Shown piece by piece: positions 36,753 through 46,612 of a stretch of 64,000 nt of DNA (its first letter is position 1; every line of letters starts with the position of its first letter). The DNA lies in assembly GCA_963665215.2 (NCBI GenBank), contig CAXXWW010000002.1, positions 416,369 through 480,368 of the forward strand, read 5' to 3'. The stretch is from G963665215 sp963665215 (lineage in GTDB: Bacteria > Chloroflexota > Dehalococcoidia > Lucifugimonadales > CAUZJF01). The position numbers were made by a program, and so were the translations under genes. The notes beneath the pieces are model-generated. The model made no database searches. It was given only the letters and a program-made list of their open reading frames with translations, and was not told where the DNA came from.

Positions 36753-37426
36753 GTTTGCGTCCGTCAGTGGATATAGATCTAGCAGTCTAGAGATCGGTTA
36801 CCGGAAGTGATGGGGCCGGCCTGCATGCGAACATTCGAGACAATTGCGACGCCTCTTGCTCGGTTTGAAACCCCTGGCTGTAGCGCCGTATCCGCGGCAA
36901 ATCTCCTTCGGAATCATCAGGAAATTCGAAGGGAGGGAACTCTCCATGCGCTAATGCAGAGAGGCTGCTGCGTGAAGGATGCGGCCCCGGCGGGGCTGGT
37001 AGGGGCGAAGCCCTGTCGCCTGTCCTAGGGTCTATCGAAGGAAAGGGTGCCAGAGGGATGGCCGTCCGCCTGAGGCGGATCAGCACGATGCTGGAATACA
37101 TCCTCGCCGGGAATCCCTGAATCTGGGAGTGCCCGCGTCAGGAGTATAGCTTCGCCCACCCTGCGAATACAGGGCTGCGCTGTGCGACTATCATGGCCAC
37201 GCTCGGAGCAGCGGCTACGACGAGACGGGACCGTTGTGGATAGCAACGCGCGTGAGCGTCAACCTTTGCCCAGAAGCTTTACGCATTATGGCTCTTCTGG
37301 CGGCTGAGCTCGCGCCGACCGTGATCTGTTCAGGGAAGGCCGTGAGGCCGAAGCCATTCAGGGTGTCCATGCAGGGACAGATAAGCAGATTAAGAGCATC
37401 GTTCATTTTTAGAACGCACAGAATAG
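36753..37426 (-). other. Long untranslated leader (about 670 nt) of the polysaccharide operon
   Basis: No convincing gene; three leftward frames of 60-105 codons have low-complexity content and no family resemblance. The RNA would contain several strong hairpins, for example around the CGACAGGGCTTCGCCCCTA and CCCCGCCGGGGCC stretches near 36980-37025. Such a long leader in front of a polysaccharide operon could act in antitermination or attenuation, but I see no known riboswitch or JUMPstart signature. Confidence 0.35.
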
Positions 37427-37455
37427 AATATACTTGCTCTTCAACCAGGTGTCAA
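37427..37455 (-). promoter_or_regulatory. Sigma70-type promoter of the polysaccharide operon
   Basis: On the leftward strand a perfect -35 TTGACA (37450-37455) is followed by a 17-nt spacer and -10 TATATT (37427-37432). The start would be near 37420, reading towards the dehydrogenase gene at 36752. Confidence 0.75.
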
Positions 37456-37529
37456 GTACCCGTATGGCCTGTGTTTCAGGGCGGAGGGCGCGCCGATAGG
37501 CGTGGCTCCGTTGCGCAAGAGTCTCGGTA

Positions 37530-37558
37530 TTGAACGATACTGAATCACTGCATATAAT
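37530..37558 (+). promoter_or_regulatory. Divergent sigma70-type promoter for the membrane protein gene
   Basis: -35 TTGAAC (37530-37535), 17-nt spacer and a perfect -10 TATAAT (37553-37558). It points away from the leftward promoter about 75 bp to its left, and would give a leader of about 160 nt before the ATG at 37725. Confidence 0.65.
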
Positions 37559-37724
37559 CGGTGTCCGCAGGGGCGGCGGCCGGGGAAGTCAGGGGAGTCG
37601 GATGTGTCGGGAAGCCGTGTGATGTGCCTCCGGCGGCGACGGCGGCGTCCTGGATTGCCGACCCGACGCTTCTAGCCAGCGAGTAAGCTTTCACTGCGGG
37701 AGCCTTGGCATCGAGGCGCCATCT

Positions 37725-38576
37725 ATGCCTACGCGTCAGAATCTAGCGGTACTTGCCCAAGTCCCATTCCGGGGATCCTCGAAGCGACTACGATTGTTCA
37801 TCGTGGCCGTGCCGCTACTGATCGTCTCATGGACCCTGATCTGGACCCAGGAGACTTTCTGGAATCCTCTATTCTTTTTGGGTATGTGGGTTGGAGCTAC
37901 CCTCCTAATGTATACGGCCAGCGAAATCGGCTATCCCGGCTGGCGCCGTCACGCGCTTTTGGTATCGATCTCCATTCCTCTGTGGTGGTGGTTCGAGCTG
38001 GTCAATTCGAGAGTGCAAAACTGGGAGTATATCGGCGCGGAAGACTACAGTGCTACACAGTACGCATTGTTGGCGACATTGGCCTTCTCGACGGTGGTAC
38101 CGGCGCTGCACGCGGCATGGGGAATCACCATAGGTAAGCTAGACCCACGGGCGATGCACGTAATTCCCGGGCGCCGCGGCGGGTACATCGCCGAGTCGCT
38201 GGCTGGTGTCGCGATGGTGACGATGGTCTTCGCTATCCCGGACCTGTTTTTCCCCCTGGTGTGGGTCGGGCCGTTCCTCGTCCTTGATGGTCTGGTGGGG
38301 CTAGAGGGTGGGCGCAGCCTGGTCGCAGACGTCTACCGGGGCGATTGGCGCCTTGCCACTGCAATCGGCCTGGCGGGATTGATGTGCGGATTCTTGTGGG
38401 AGTTCTGGAATTTTTGGTCGACGCCCAAGTGGATATACCATATCCCCTATCTCGGTTTTCTGCGGGCGTTCGAGATGCCGCTCCTGGGCTACGCCGGCTA
38501 TATCCCCTTCGCCTGGAGCGTCTATCAGCTCCTCCAGGTGAGACCCATCCGGCGCTACATGGGACGCGTCTTATAG
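37725..38576 (+). CDS. Integral membrane protein of unknown function
   Basis: 283 residues, ATG preceded by GAGGCG. Seven or so hydrophobic segments are visible: LFIVAVPLLIVSWTLIW, NPLFFLGMWVGATLLMY, ALLVSISIPLWWWF, ALLATLAFSTVVPAL, VAMVTMVFAIPDLFFPLVW, ATAIGLAGLMCGFLWEF and GYAGYIPFAWSVYQLL. It is rich in Trp. I do not recognise a family. It has its own promoter divergent from the polysaccharide operon and no obvious partner downstream before the IS256 copy. Confidence 0.75.
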   Translation: MPTRQNLAVLAQVPFRGSSKRLRLFIVAVPLLIVSWTLIWTQETFWNPLFFLGMWVGATLLMYTASEIGYPGWRRHALLVSISIPLWWWFELVNSRVQNWEYIGAEDYSATQYALLATLAFSTVVPALHAAWGITIGKLDPRAMHVIPGRRGGYIAESLAGVAMVTMVFAIPDLFFPLVWVGPFLVLDGLVGLEGGRSLVADVYRGDWRLATAIGLAGLMCGFLWEFWNFWSTPKWIYHIPYLGFLRAFEMPLLGYAGYIPFAWSVYQLLQVRPIRRYMGRVL

Positions 38577-38759
38577 CAGATAGTTGCATCCGAGAAAGCT
38601 GTGACAGGCGGGCATCGCTGCTGAACATGTTCACATGATGCCCACGGCCTGCGTCAGCGGGTACTTGGGCGATGGGATGGCTCAGCTCGGCGATAACGCT
38701 GGTCTCAAGAGGACGGCGGCCGCAATGGCGGGCCGGCACTGAGCATGGGGAGGTCCCGG

Positions 38760-40127
38760 GAGGTTACGTCAATAGGTGTGTAAACGACATCAGGCGGCGA
38801 CCTTCTCAGCCGTTGATTCAATGGCGATTCCATCCGCATACTGTGCACCGAGATAGACGTCTTCGATCAACTCAGGGGCCTTCAGACGCCTGAAGCGCTG
38901 TTCGGCGACCATCAACATTTTCCAGATCACCGCTATCGCCCGATCGACCCTCTTGTAGCGCTTGGCGGCATCGGTCCGAAGCCTGAGGGCCGCGAAGGGT
39001 GATTCTACCGGGTTCGTCGTGCGAAGGTGCCCCCAGTGCTCCTTTGGGAAGTCATAGAAGGTGACCATGCGGTCCCAGTCCCGCTCCAAGGCCTCTGAGG
39101 CCGCCTCGTAGGAATGGTCGCCGCACCACCTGGTGAACACCGTCCTGAGCCGCTCAGCCTCTGTCCGAGTCGGCGCGTAGGGGATAGTACGCAGCATGAG
39201 CTTGGCCTGGTCCTGTTGTCGCTTTGGAAGCTTGGCGAGCACGTTTACGATCTTGTGGTTCCAGCAGCGTTGCTCTGCCGCCTGCGGATAGACGTTGCGC
39301 AGAGCTCCCCAGATGCCCAGGTGTCCGTCTCCAACCACCAGCCTCGGGCAGCTCAAGCCCCGGCGCTTGATGTCCCTGAGCACCTCGGACCAGTTCTCTG
39401 TGGACTCCCTGTATCCGGGAACAGCGCTCACCACCACCTTGCTCCCGTCGCTCAGGGCCGCCATCACCACCAGTACCGCCGCCTTCTCCTTCTCAAGACC
39501 AGCCTTGACGTAGACTCCATCCACCCACATGTAGACCACTTCCAGGTCATCGAGGGGCCGGCTGCGCCATTGGGCAAGCTCATCGTTCCACTTATCCTTC
39601 AACCGGGCCACCGTGCTCGCCGATACCGGTGCGTCCTCTCCCAGCAGCCCCCGCAAAGCCAGATCGAAGTCGCCTTCGGATAGACCGTGCAGGTACAGCT
39701 CGGGGATCAACTCAGCAACCTTCCTGGTCCTGTTGACGAACAGCGACAGCAGCCGGCTCTCGAACTGCTCCTCGGTATCGCGGACTCGCGGCCGCCTCAG
39801 CTGTATCGTTCCCGAACTCAGCGTAAGCCTCCGGGCTCTGCCGTATCCGTTCCGATAGCCGGTATCTGAGTCCGAGTCGGATCTGAGCGCCGACTTCGCC
39901 CTTCCCAGAAACGCCGTCACCTCCTCCTCCAGCAACTCCTGGATCAGCCTCTGGACCTGGCTTCGCACCCAATCCTCCAACTGCTCCCACTCCGGCCTTG
40001 ACTCCGACCTACTCTCAGTGCTTTCCTTCCTCATGGGCGGTCTATCTCCTCTCTTGGGCCTCGAGCCCGTGTTGTTCAGAGAGAGGGTACACCGCCTGAC
40101 TGTTTACACACTTTTTGAAGATACCTC
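38760..40127 (-). mobile_element. IS256-family element, copy 1
   Basis: 1368 bp with ends GAGGTTACGTCAATAGGTGT and, inward from the other side, GAGGTATCTTCAAAAAGTGT (imperfect terminal inverted repeats that continue with GTGTAAAC). Flanks are GGTCCCGG (38752-38759) and GGTTCCGG (40128-40135), an 8-bp target duplication with one mismatch. It carries one transposase gene. The sequence matches copy 2 at 48851-50218 apart from a single substitution I could find. Confidence 0.9.
38790..40034 (-). CDS. IS256-family transposase (copy 1)
   Basis: 414 residues. The DDE catalytic region is recognisable: VVYMWVDGVYVKAG (first Asp), RLVVGDGHLGIWGAL (second Asp) and a Glu in the helical C-terminal part near HLRTTNPVESPFAALRLRT. 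The N-terminal half binds DNA. This is a cut-and-paste/copy-paste Mutator-like transposase. It differs from copy 2 by one residue (LLSLFVNR here, LLPLFVNR there). Confidence 0.93.
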   Translation of the reverse strand: MRKESTESRSESRPEWEQLEDWVRSQVQRLIQELLEEEVTAFLGRAKSALRSDSDSDTGYRNGYGRARRLTLSSGTIQLRRPRVRDTEEQFESRLLSLFVNRTRKVAELIPELYLHGLSEGDFDLALRGLLGEDAPVSASTVARLKDKWNDELAQWRSRPLDDLEVVYMWVDGVYVKAGLEKEKAAVLVVMAALSDGSKVVVSAVPGYRESTENWSEVLRDIKRRGLSCPRLVVGDGHLGIWGALRNVYPQAAEQRCWNHKIVNVLAKLPKRQQDQAKLMLRTIPYAPTRTEAERLRTVFTRWCGDHSYEAASEALERDWDRMVTFYDFPKEHWGHLRTTNPVESPFAALRLRTDAAKRYKRVDRAIAVIWKMLMVAEQRFRRLKAPELIEDVYLGAQYADGIAIESTAEKVAA

Positions 40128-40142
40128 GGTTCCGGCCTGGGC

Positions 40143-41033
40143 CTACTGACCGAAACGCCGCTTCCGCGCCTGAAAGCTGCGAACAGCCCTGAGGAAATCG
40201 ATCTTGCGGAAGGCTGGCCAGGGGGCATCGCAGAAATGCAGCTCGCTGTAGACGCTCTGCCACAGCAGGAAGCCGCTCAGCCGCAGCTCTCCGCTGGTCC
40301 GGATAATCAAGTCGGGCTCAGGCACATCTGGGGAGTAGAGGTACGGCTGAAACTCCGCGGTGGTAAGCTTATCGGCGATATCGGTAGCGCTCGCCCCCGC
40401 GGCGCCACGAGCGCGTAGCATTCGCCCAATCGCATCAATGATCTCGTCGCGGCCTCCGTACGCCACGGCTATGTTGAGGAGGTGGGGGCCCGACGAAGCG
40501 GTCTGCTTCTCCATATCTTCAATCTGGCGCCGCAGGTTCTTTGGGAGAAGGTCCAGTCTGCCAACCGCCTGCACCCGCCGCGCGGTATGCCCCTCTGAAT
40601 AGTCACGACTGAGAACCCTCAGCCGTTCGCCGACTATCTCTAATATCTTGCTGACCTCGAGCGGGCTTCGCTGCAGGTTTTCGGTTGAAAGCCCCCACAG
40701 CGTGACGACCGGGATAGACAGCTCGTCGCACCAGCGGACCACCTCGGTTACCTTTTTGGCCCCAAGCCTGTGGCCGTCGGTGACGTCCGCCAGGCCGGAT
40801 TTCACCGCAAAGCGTCTGTTGCCGTCCAATATCATCGCTATGTGCCTTGGAAGAGGACGAGACTGGACTTCGGCGAATAGCTGATGTGTGTACCACCGGT
40901 ACACGACAGAGGTGAGTGGCGCCATAAGCCTAGACCCCAGGGCGGGGGCCGACGTGCCACTCTCCGAGAGCAGCCCGAAACTGCCGAGCAGGCGCTCGAG
41001 TCGTGAGGAGGTGCGACCCGCAGAGCCAAACAT
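40143..41033 (-). CDS. uppS: Isoprenyl transferase (cis-prenyltransferase, UppS-like)
   Basis: 296 residues; an internal ATG at 40925 (MAPLTSVVYRWY) could be the start, as the first 36 residues are atypical. Catalytic motif HIAMILDGNRRFA has the essential Asp70; bacteria usually have MDGNGRWA, so the NRRFA form is closer to archaeal, actinobacterial short-chain and eukaryotic enzymes. WGLSTENLQRSPLEV and LIIRTSGELRLSGFLLWQ are the other conserved regions. It adds isopentenyl units to make the polyprenyl diphosphate carrier for glycans, a fitting neighbour of the export locus. The gene begins 16 bp from the IS256 copy at its 3' end. Confidence 0.92.
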   Translation of the reverse strand: MFGSAGRTSSRLERLLGSFGLLSESGTSAPALGSRLMAPLTSVVYRWYTHQLFAEVQSRPLPRHIAMILDGNRRFAVKSGLADVTDGHRLGAKKVTEVVRWCDELSIPVVTLWGLSTENLQRSPLEVSKILEIVGERLRVLSRDYSEGHTARRVQAVGRLDLLPKNLRRQIEDMEKQTASSGPHLLNIAVAYGGRDEIIDAIGRMLRARGAAGASATDIADKLTTAEFQPYLYSPDVPEPDLIIRTSGELRLSGFLLWQSVYSELHFCDAPWPAFRKIDFLRAVRSFQARKRRFGQ

Positions 41034-41261
41034 GGTTAGCGTTTGTTGGTGCTGCTAACGCCGGCTTCTGGGTGTATCTGTTGCCGGTCCGCCAGCCAGA
41101 AGTAGGTGCCAACACCCTGTAGGTGATGGCGCCACAACGGGTTCAGAGCATAGCACCACATGGTCCCCCAGGCAATGGGTGGGTGCACCTATATCTCCGA
41201 TGCGGTCCTCTTGTCACCCGCGCACTTGTGGACAAGCATCTGGTCGGGAACCCGGCATGGG

Positions 41262-42584
41262 TCACCCGAGATCCTCCATTGCCAGGTGCGCGACGCGCTT
41301 ACCCATGCGTACACTATAGTTCGTCCCACGGTCCTCCGGGTAAACCTGGGTGGTGTTGGCGAGGTAGAGTCCCCTGAACGGGGTCCGGTGGTCGGGAATG
41401 TGGGACGAGTAGTTGACGCCAATAATCGGCTGCGCCGCATCTACCCTGTGATGGTAGCTGGTCTCGATCCAGGAGATGTCGAAGTCGGGATTGATCTTGC
41501 GAAGGTGAGGGAGGTACTGCTGAAGCAGCTCCTCATGGTCCAGCTTGTACAGGGGGTGATCAGTGCCAAGGTAGTTGGATAGGTATACGATATGTTTTCC
41601 GCCGTAGTGCTCGGGACCGACCAGGTTGGTGTGCTCGATTACGCCGACGAAGGGGATGGTGCGATCGGCCACGTTCAGCCAGTAGATAGGGGAGAGGGGC
41701 CGGTCCAGTACAAGGATGATGAGTACGGCTGCCATATAGTTGACGGACGTCAGCTTGGACAGATACTCCTCCGGCATCGGCGGAACCAGCTTGGGGAAGA
41801 TGAAAGACGGGACCGTCGCGATAATCGCGTCGAACTCCTCGAAGCGCGACTCCTCTCCCTTGGGGACCACCTCGACACCGATGGCGCGTCCGTCTTCTAT
41901 CACGATGCGGTCAAGTGAAACCGACGTATCCACCCGATTTCCCTGCTCAGCAATACGCTGGGCCAGCACGTCGAAAATCTCGCCGAAGCTGCCGATCGGA
42001 TAGACGAGCATTTCCTTGGCCATGGCCTTTCCGCGCGACGCAAATCTGGTGTGTATCTTGCCCCAGACCCAGGCCATTCCCACCTGTTTGTAGTAGTCTT
42101 CCCCGAACTTGCCCCTGAGCATTGGCCCCCAGAAGACGTCGTAGACTTTCTTCCCGGCGCTTTTCTTTAGCCACGTGTCCGCCGTGTAGGGCTCCAACGA
42201 GCGCCAGTCCTTCTTGCGGCGCAGTCGCAGCGTCACGAGTCCAAGCCGCAGGCGGCCCACCAAACTGAGTGGAGTAAACCTCAACAGGTCCATAGGCGTG
42301 ACGAACTTGTATATCTTGCCGTCGTAGAGCGTGCCGACCTTGGACTCAATCCAGCGAATTTGATGTCCCAGCCCTATCTCGCGGACCAAGTCCAGGATGT
42401 CGGTGTCCCCCGTGAACAGGTGATGGTAGCCGCGCTCCAGGCGCGCTCCGCCCACGTCGAAGGTGGACGCCTGGCCGCCTATAAAGGGCGCCCGTTCATA
42501 TACACGTGCTTGGTGCCCGTGTTTTCCCAGCTCATAGGCAGCCGTCAGGCCGGTAGCCCCGGCGCCGATAATGGCGACCTTCAT
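41262..42584 (-). CDS. NAD(P)/FAD-dependent amine-oxidase-like oxidoreductase
   Basis: 440 residues. The N-terminal FAD loop is IIGAGATGLTAAYEL (G7-x-G9-x-x-G12), followed by YERAPFIGGQ. The C-terminus GLYLANTTQVYPEDRGTNYSVRMGKRVA is the second FAD contact. Its shape resembles the protoporphyrinogen-oxidase/UDP-galactopyranose-mutase-like group often found beside sugar or isoprenoid genes. Substrate unknown. Promoter not recognised on this strand. Confidence 0.8.
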   Translation of the reverse strand: MKVAIIGAGATGLTAAYELGKHGHQARVYERAPFIGGQASTFDVGGARLERGYHHLFTGDTDILDLVREIGLGHQIRWIESKVGTLYDGKIYKFVTPMDLLRFTPLSLVGRLRLGLVTLRLRRKKDWRSLEPYTADTWLKKSAGKKVYDVFWGPMLRGKFGEDYYKQVGMAWVWGKIHTRFASRGKAMAKEMLVYPIGSFGEIFDVLAQRIAEQGNRVDTSVSLDRIVIEDGRAIGVEVVPKGEESRFEEFDAIIATVPSFIFPKLVPPMPEEYLSKLTSVNYMAAVLIILVLDRPLSPIYWLNVADRTIPFVGVIEHTNLVGPEHYGGKHIVYLSNYLGTDHPLYKLDHEELLQQYLPHLRKINPDFDISWIETSYHHRVDAAQPIIGVNYSSHIPDHRTPFRGLYLANTTQVYPEDRGTNYSVRMGKRVAHLAMEDLG

Positions 42585-42716
42585 TCCGGGTCTTCTCTCC
42601 CGTCGAACGCTGCAGGCCGCTCGCGATCGGACCGAGGGTTTGCTCGATGTCCGGTGATCGACCCGGAGGGTACTACATACTCCACAATTGGTGCCTCAAC
42701 GCCTGCCCAGTTACCT

Positions 42717-42745
42717 TTGACTGGGCTCGATACCGCTTCTATACT
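42717..42745 (+). promoter_or_regulatory. Sigma70-type promoter
   Basis: -35 TTGACT (42717-42722), 17-nt spacer, -10 TATACT (42740-42745), followed by the ATG at 42820 after about 68 nt of leader. It lies in the divergent gap with the FAD oxidoreductase. Confidence 0.65.
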
Positions 42746-42819
42746 ACCACCCACTGGGTCGTTGACCTTCGCGCTACTCGAGCCGGTCGACGGGCAGGCC
42801 CTTCCTAACCCTTAAAGAC

Positions 42820-43953
42820 TTGACCAGAAATCCGTCTCCCAAACCACCATTTCGGTTCCTGGACAACCGGGAGAAGTATCTTCTCTTTGTACACACTTGC
42901 AACGAGAAACAGGTGATAGCCGACCGGCTCGCGACGGACGCAGGGTACGCCCAGCCCATCTCTCCGGCGCTGAGAGTCTTCGATGCCGGAGTGGGCGACG
43001 CCACTGTTCTCGTGCGGGTGATGAGATACCTCCACAGCCGCTTTCCGGCCGTGCCGTTTCTTGTCGTGGGCAAAGAGACCAGCCAGGAGGACGTGCGGAT
43101 TAGCCTGGAGAAGATGGCAGACCGCTTTCAAGAGCACCCTCAAACGGTGCTGGCGCTCACGAACATGTTCTACACCGAGGCGCCATGGCTGTACCCCAAT
43201 TCTGAGTCGAAGGCCGCCAGGCTCAACTGGATCGAATTATCCCTGAAGGGTACCGCGGCCTTTGAATTTGATCAGCAGATCGGAGAGCTTGCGCAACATC
43301 TTCCGGAATGGTGGCAGACCACCCGGAGCAGGAAGACGGGCAACCCGGTATATGCGACCCCGTCGGTACTGGTCATCTACCGGGAGGACGAGGCCCGGGG
43401 CCTGGACCGGTTTATACCTCGCGAGGGGAGCCTGGACCACGAGTACGATGTGATCATTGCGGCGCAGCCGTATAGGGCGACCCTTCCAGCAGAGATTAAG
43501 GTGAGGACCGTACTTGGCCCTCTGGCTCGCTCGCTGGCGTCCGGCGGTTGTATGGTGGTCATCCAGTCCACCGGCAAAGACCCGGGCATGGAGATCATTC
43601 GCAAGATATGGTCTGATGAGAACCCGTTTCAGACACCGAGGCAGACGCTGTTACGGGAGCTCCGTGCGCAGCTCGGCGACACCCACCCGGAGCTGCGCTA
43701 CCTGAGCTACACCGACTCACAGGCGGAGTTTCGCTACTTGCTGCGTGTGGGACCTTCCGAGGTAGCCGACAATATCGGCACTTCAACCCTCCTGGCCGCT
43801 TGGAACGCGGCGACATATGTTGCTCAGATCGATGATCATCGGCTCACGGAAGCGATGAGGCGGGGCGCCTATCTCGACGCTACTCTAGATGTCGTGCAAA
43901 GATATTCTGGGCTCTGGTTTACAGACGAATCATTCATCGTGGCCCGCGCGTGA
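42820..43953 (+). CDS. SAM-methyltransferase-like protein of unknown substrate
   Basis: 377 residues. The segment LRVFDAGVGDATVLVRVMRYL (about 50-70) looks like SAM-binding motif I. VIIAAQPYR and GPLARSLASGGCMVVIQSTGKD follow in the positions of motifs IV and V. The protein is much longer than a minimal methyltransferase and has an extra helical middle. No close family comes to mind. It stands alone with its own promoter. Confidence 0.6.
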   Translation: MTRNPSPKPPFRFLDNREKYLLFVHTCNEKQVIADRLATDAGYAQPISPALRVFDAGVGDATVLVRVMRYLHSRFPAVPFLVVGKETSQEDVRISLEKMADRFQEHPQTVLALTNMFYTEAPWLYPNSESKAARLNWIELSLKGTAAFEFDQQIGELAQHLPEWWQTTRSRKTGNPVYATPSVLVIYREDEARGLDRFIPREGSLDHEYDVIIAAQPYRATLPAEIKVRTVLGPLARSLASGGCMVVIQSTGKDPGMEIIRKIWSDENPFQTPRQTLLRELRAQLGDTHPELRYLSYTDSQAEFRYLLRVGPSEVADNIGTSTLLAAWNAATYVAQIDDHRLTEAMRRGAYLDATLDVVQRYSGLWFTDESFIVARA

Positions 43954-44020
43954 CGTGACTCCGCCACCACGCTGTGTCGCCGCGCCATTCCGCGTCAGGG
44001 CGCCTATTGCTGCCTGGCCG

Positions 44021-44050
44021 TGGACAGACGCGCTTTTTCTAAAGTACAAT
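44021..44050 (+). promoter_or_regulatory. Sigma70-type promoter
   Basis: -35 TGGACA (44021-44026), 18-nt spacer, -10 TACAAT (44045-44050). It would start transcription about 35 nt before the ATG of the small membrane protein at 44094. Confidence 0.5.
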
Positions 44051-44093
44051 CGGGGCGCTCAGCAGATAAATTATCGACAGGAGGCGGGCGGCG

Positions 44094-44300
44094 ATGGAAC
44101 CTCGGATTCTTTTTGCGCGACTGATGACACTTGGCGCCTTTGCCTGCGGGGTTATCGGCCTGATAGTTGGCCTGATAGACCGGACGTGGAGGCTTGGGGC
44201 GGTCGGCTGGTTCACGGGCGGGACCCTCCTGGCCGTGCTGGTCCTGGCGGTCTACGCCGAGCAGTACTTCGTCTCGAGGCGGCAAGCGGAGGGCTCGTAG
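44094..44300 (+). CDS. Small two-helix membrane protein
   Basis: 68 residues, ATG preceded by AGGAGG at good distance. Two hydrophobic stretches (LMTLGAFACGVIGLIVGLI and WFTGGTLLAVLVLAVYA) are separated by DRTWRLGAVG, and a charged tail follows. No family recognised. The clear ribosome site and promoter support expression. Confidence 0.65.
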   Translation: MEPRILFARLMTLGAFACGVIGLIVGLIDRTWRLGAVGWFTGGTLLAVLVLAVYAEQYFVSRRQAEGS

Positions 44301-44375
44301 CTCCTCGACGGTCCCAGGCGAACAGGCCCCGGCTAAAGTAGCAAGCGCCGCGTGGGGCCGGTGCTCCACGGTCTT

Positions 44376-44514
44376 TGAGGGTGCGTGAATACGACCCTCA
44401 TACCCTTCGACAAGCCCAGGGCGAACGGCGTTTTCCGTTCGTGGTGAGCCCTTCGGCAAGCTCAGAACAGGCCTGTCGAACCACCGTTCCACATACTTCT
44501 CACACACCTTTTCA
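44376..44514. repeat. MITE-like palindromic repeat, copy 2
   Basis: About 140 bp with outer ends TGAGGGTGCGTGAATACG and, inward from the right, CTGAAAAGGTGTGTGAGAAG. The core contains CCCTTCGACAAGCCCAGGGC and CCGTTCGTGGTGAGCCCTTC arms. It is the same family as the repeat at 711-899, in opposite orientation, and lies 40 bp from the stop of the DUF255 gene. Confidence 0.65.
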
Positions 44515-44553
44515 GACGGGGTTCGCGACCCGCCGGCACCCCGAGCGGCGCCC

Positions 44554-46599
<2,046 letters not shown>

Positions 46600-46612
46600 T
46601 TCTTGCCCCCAT

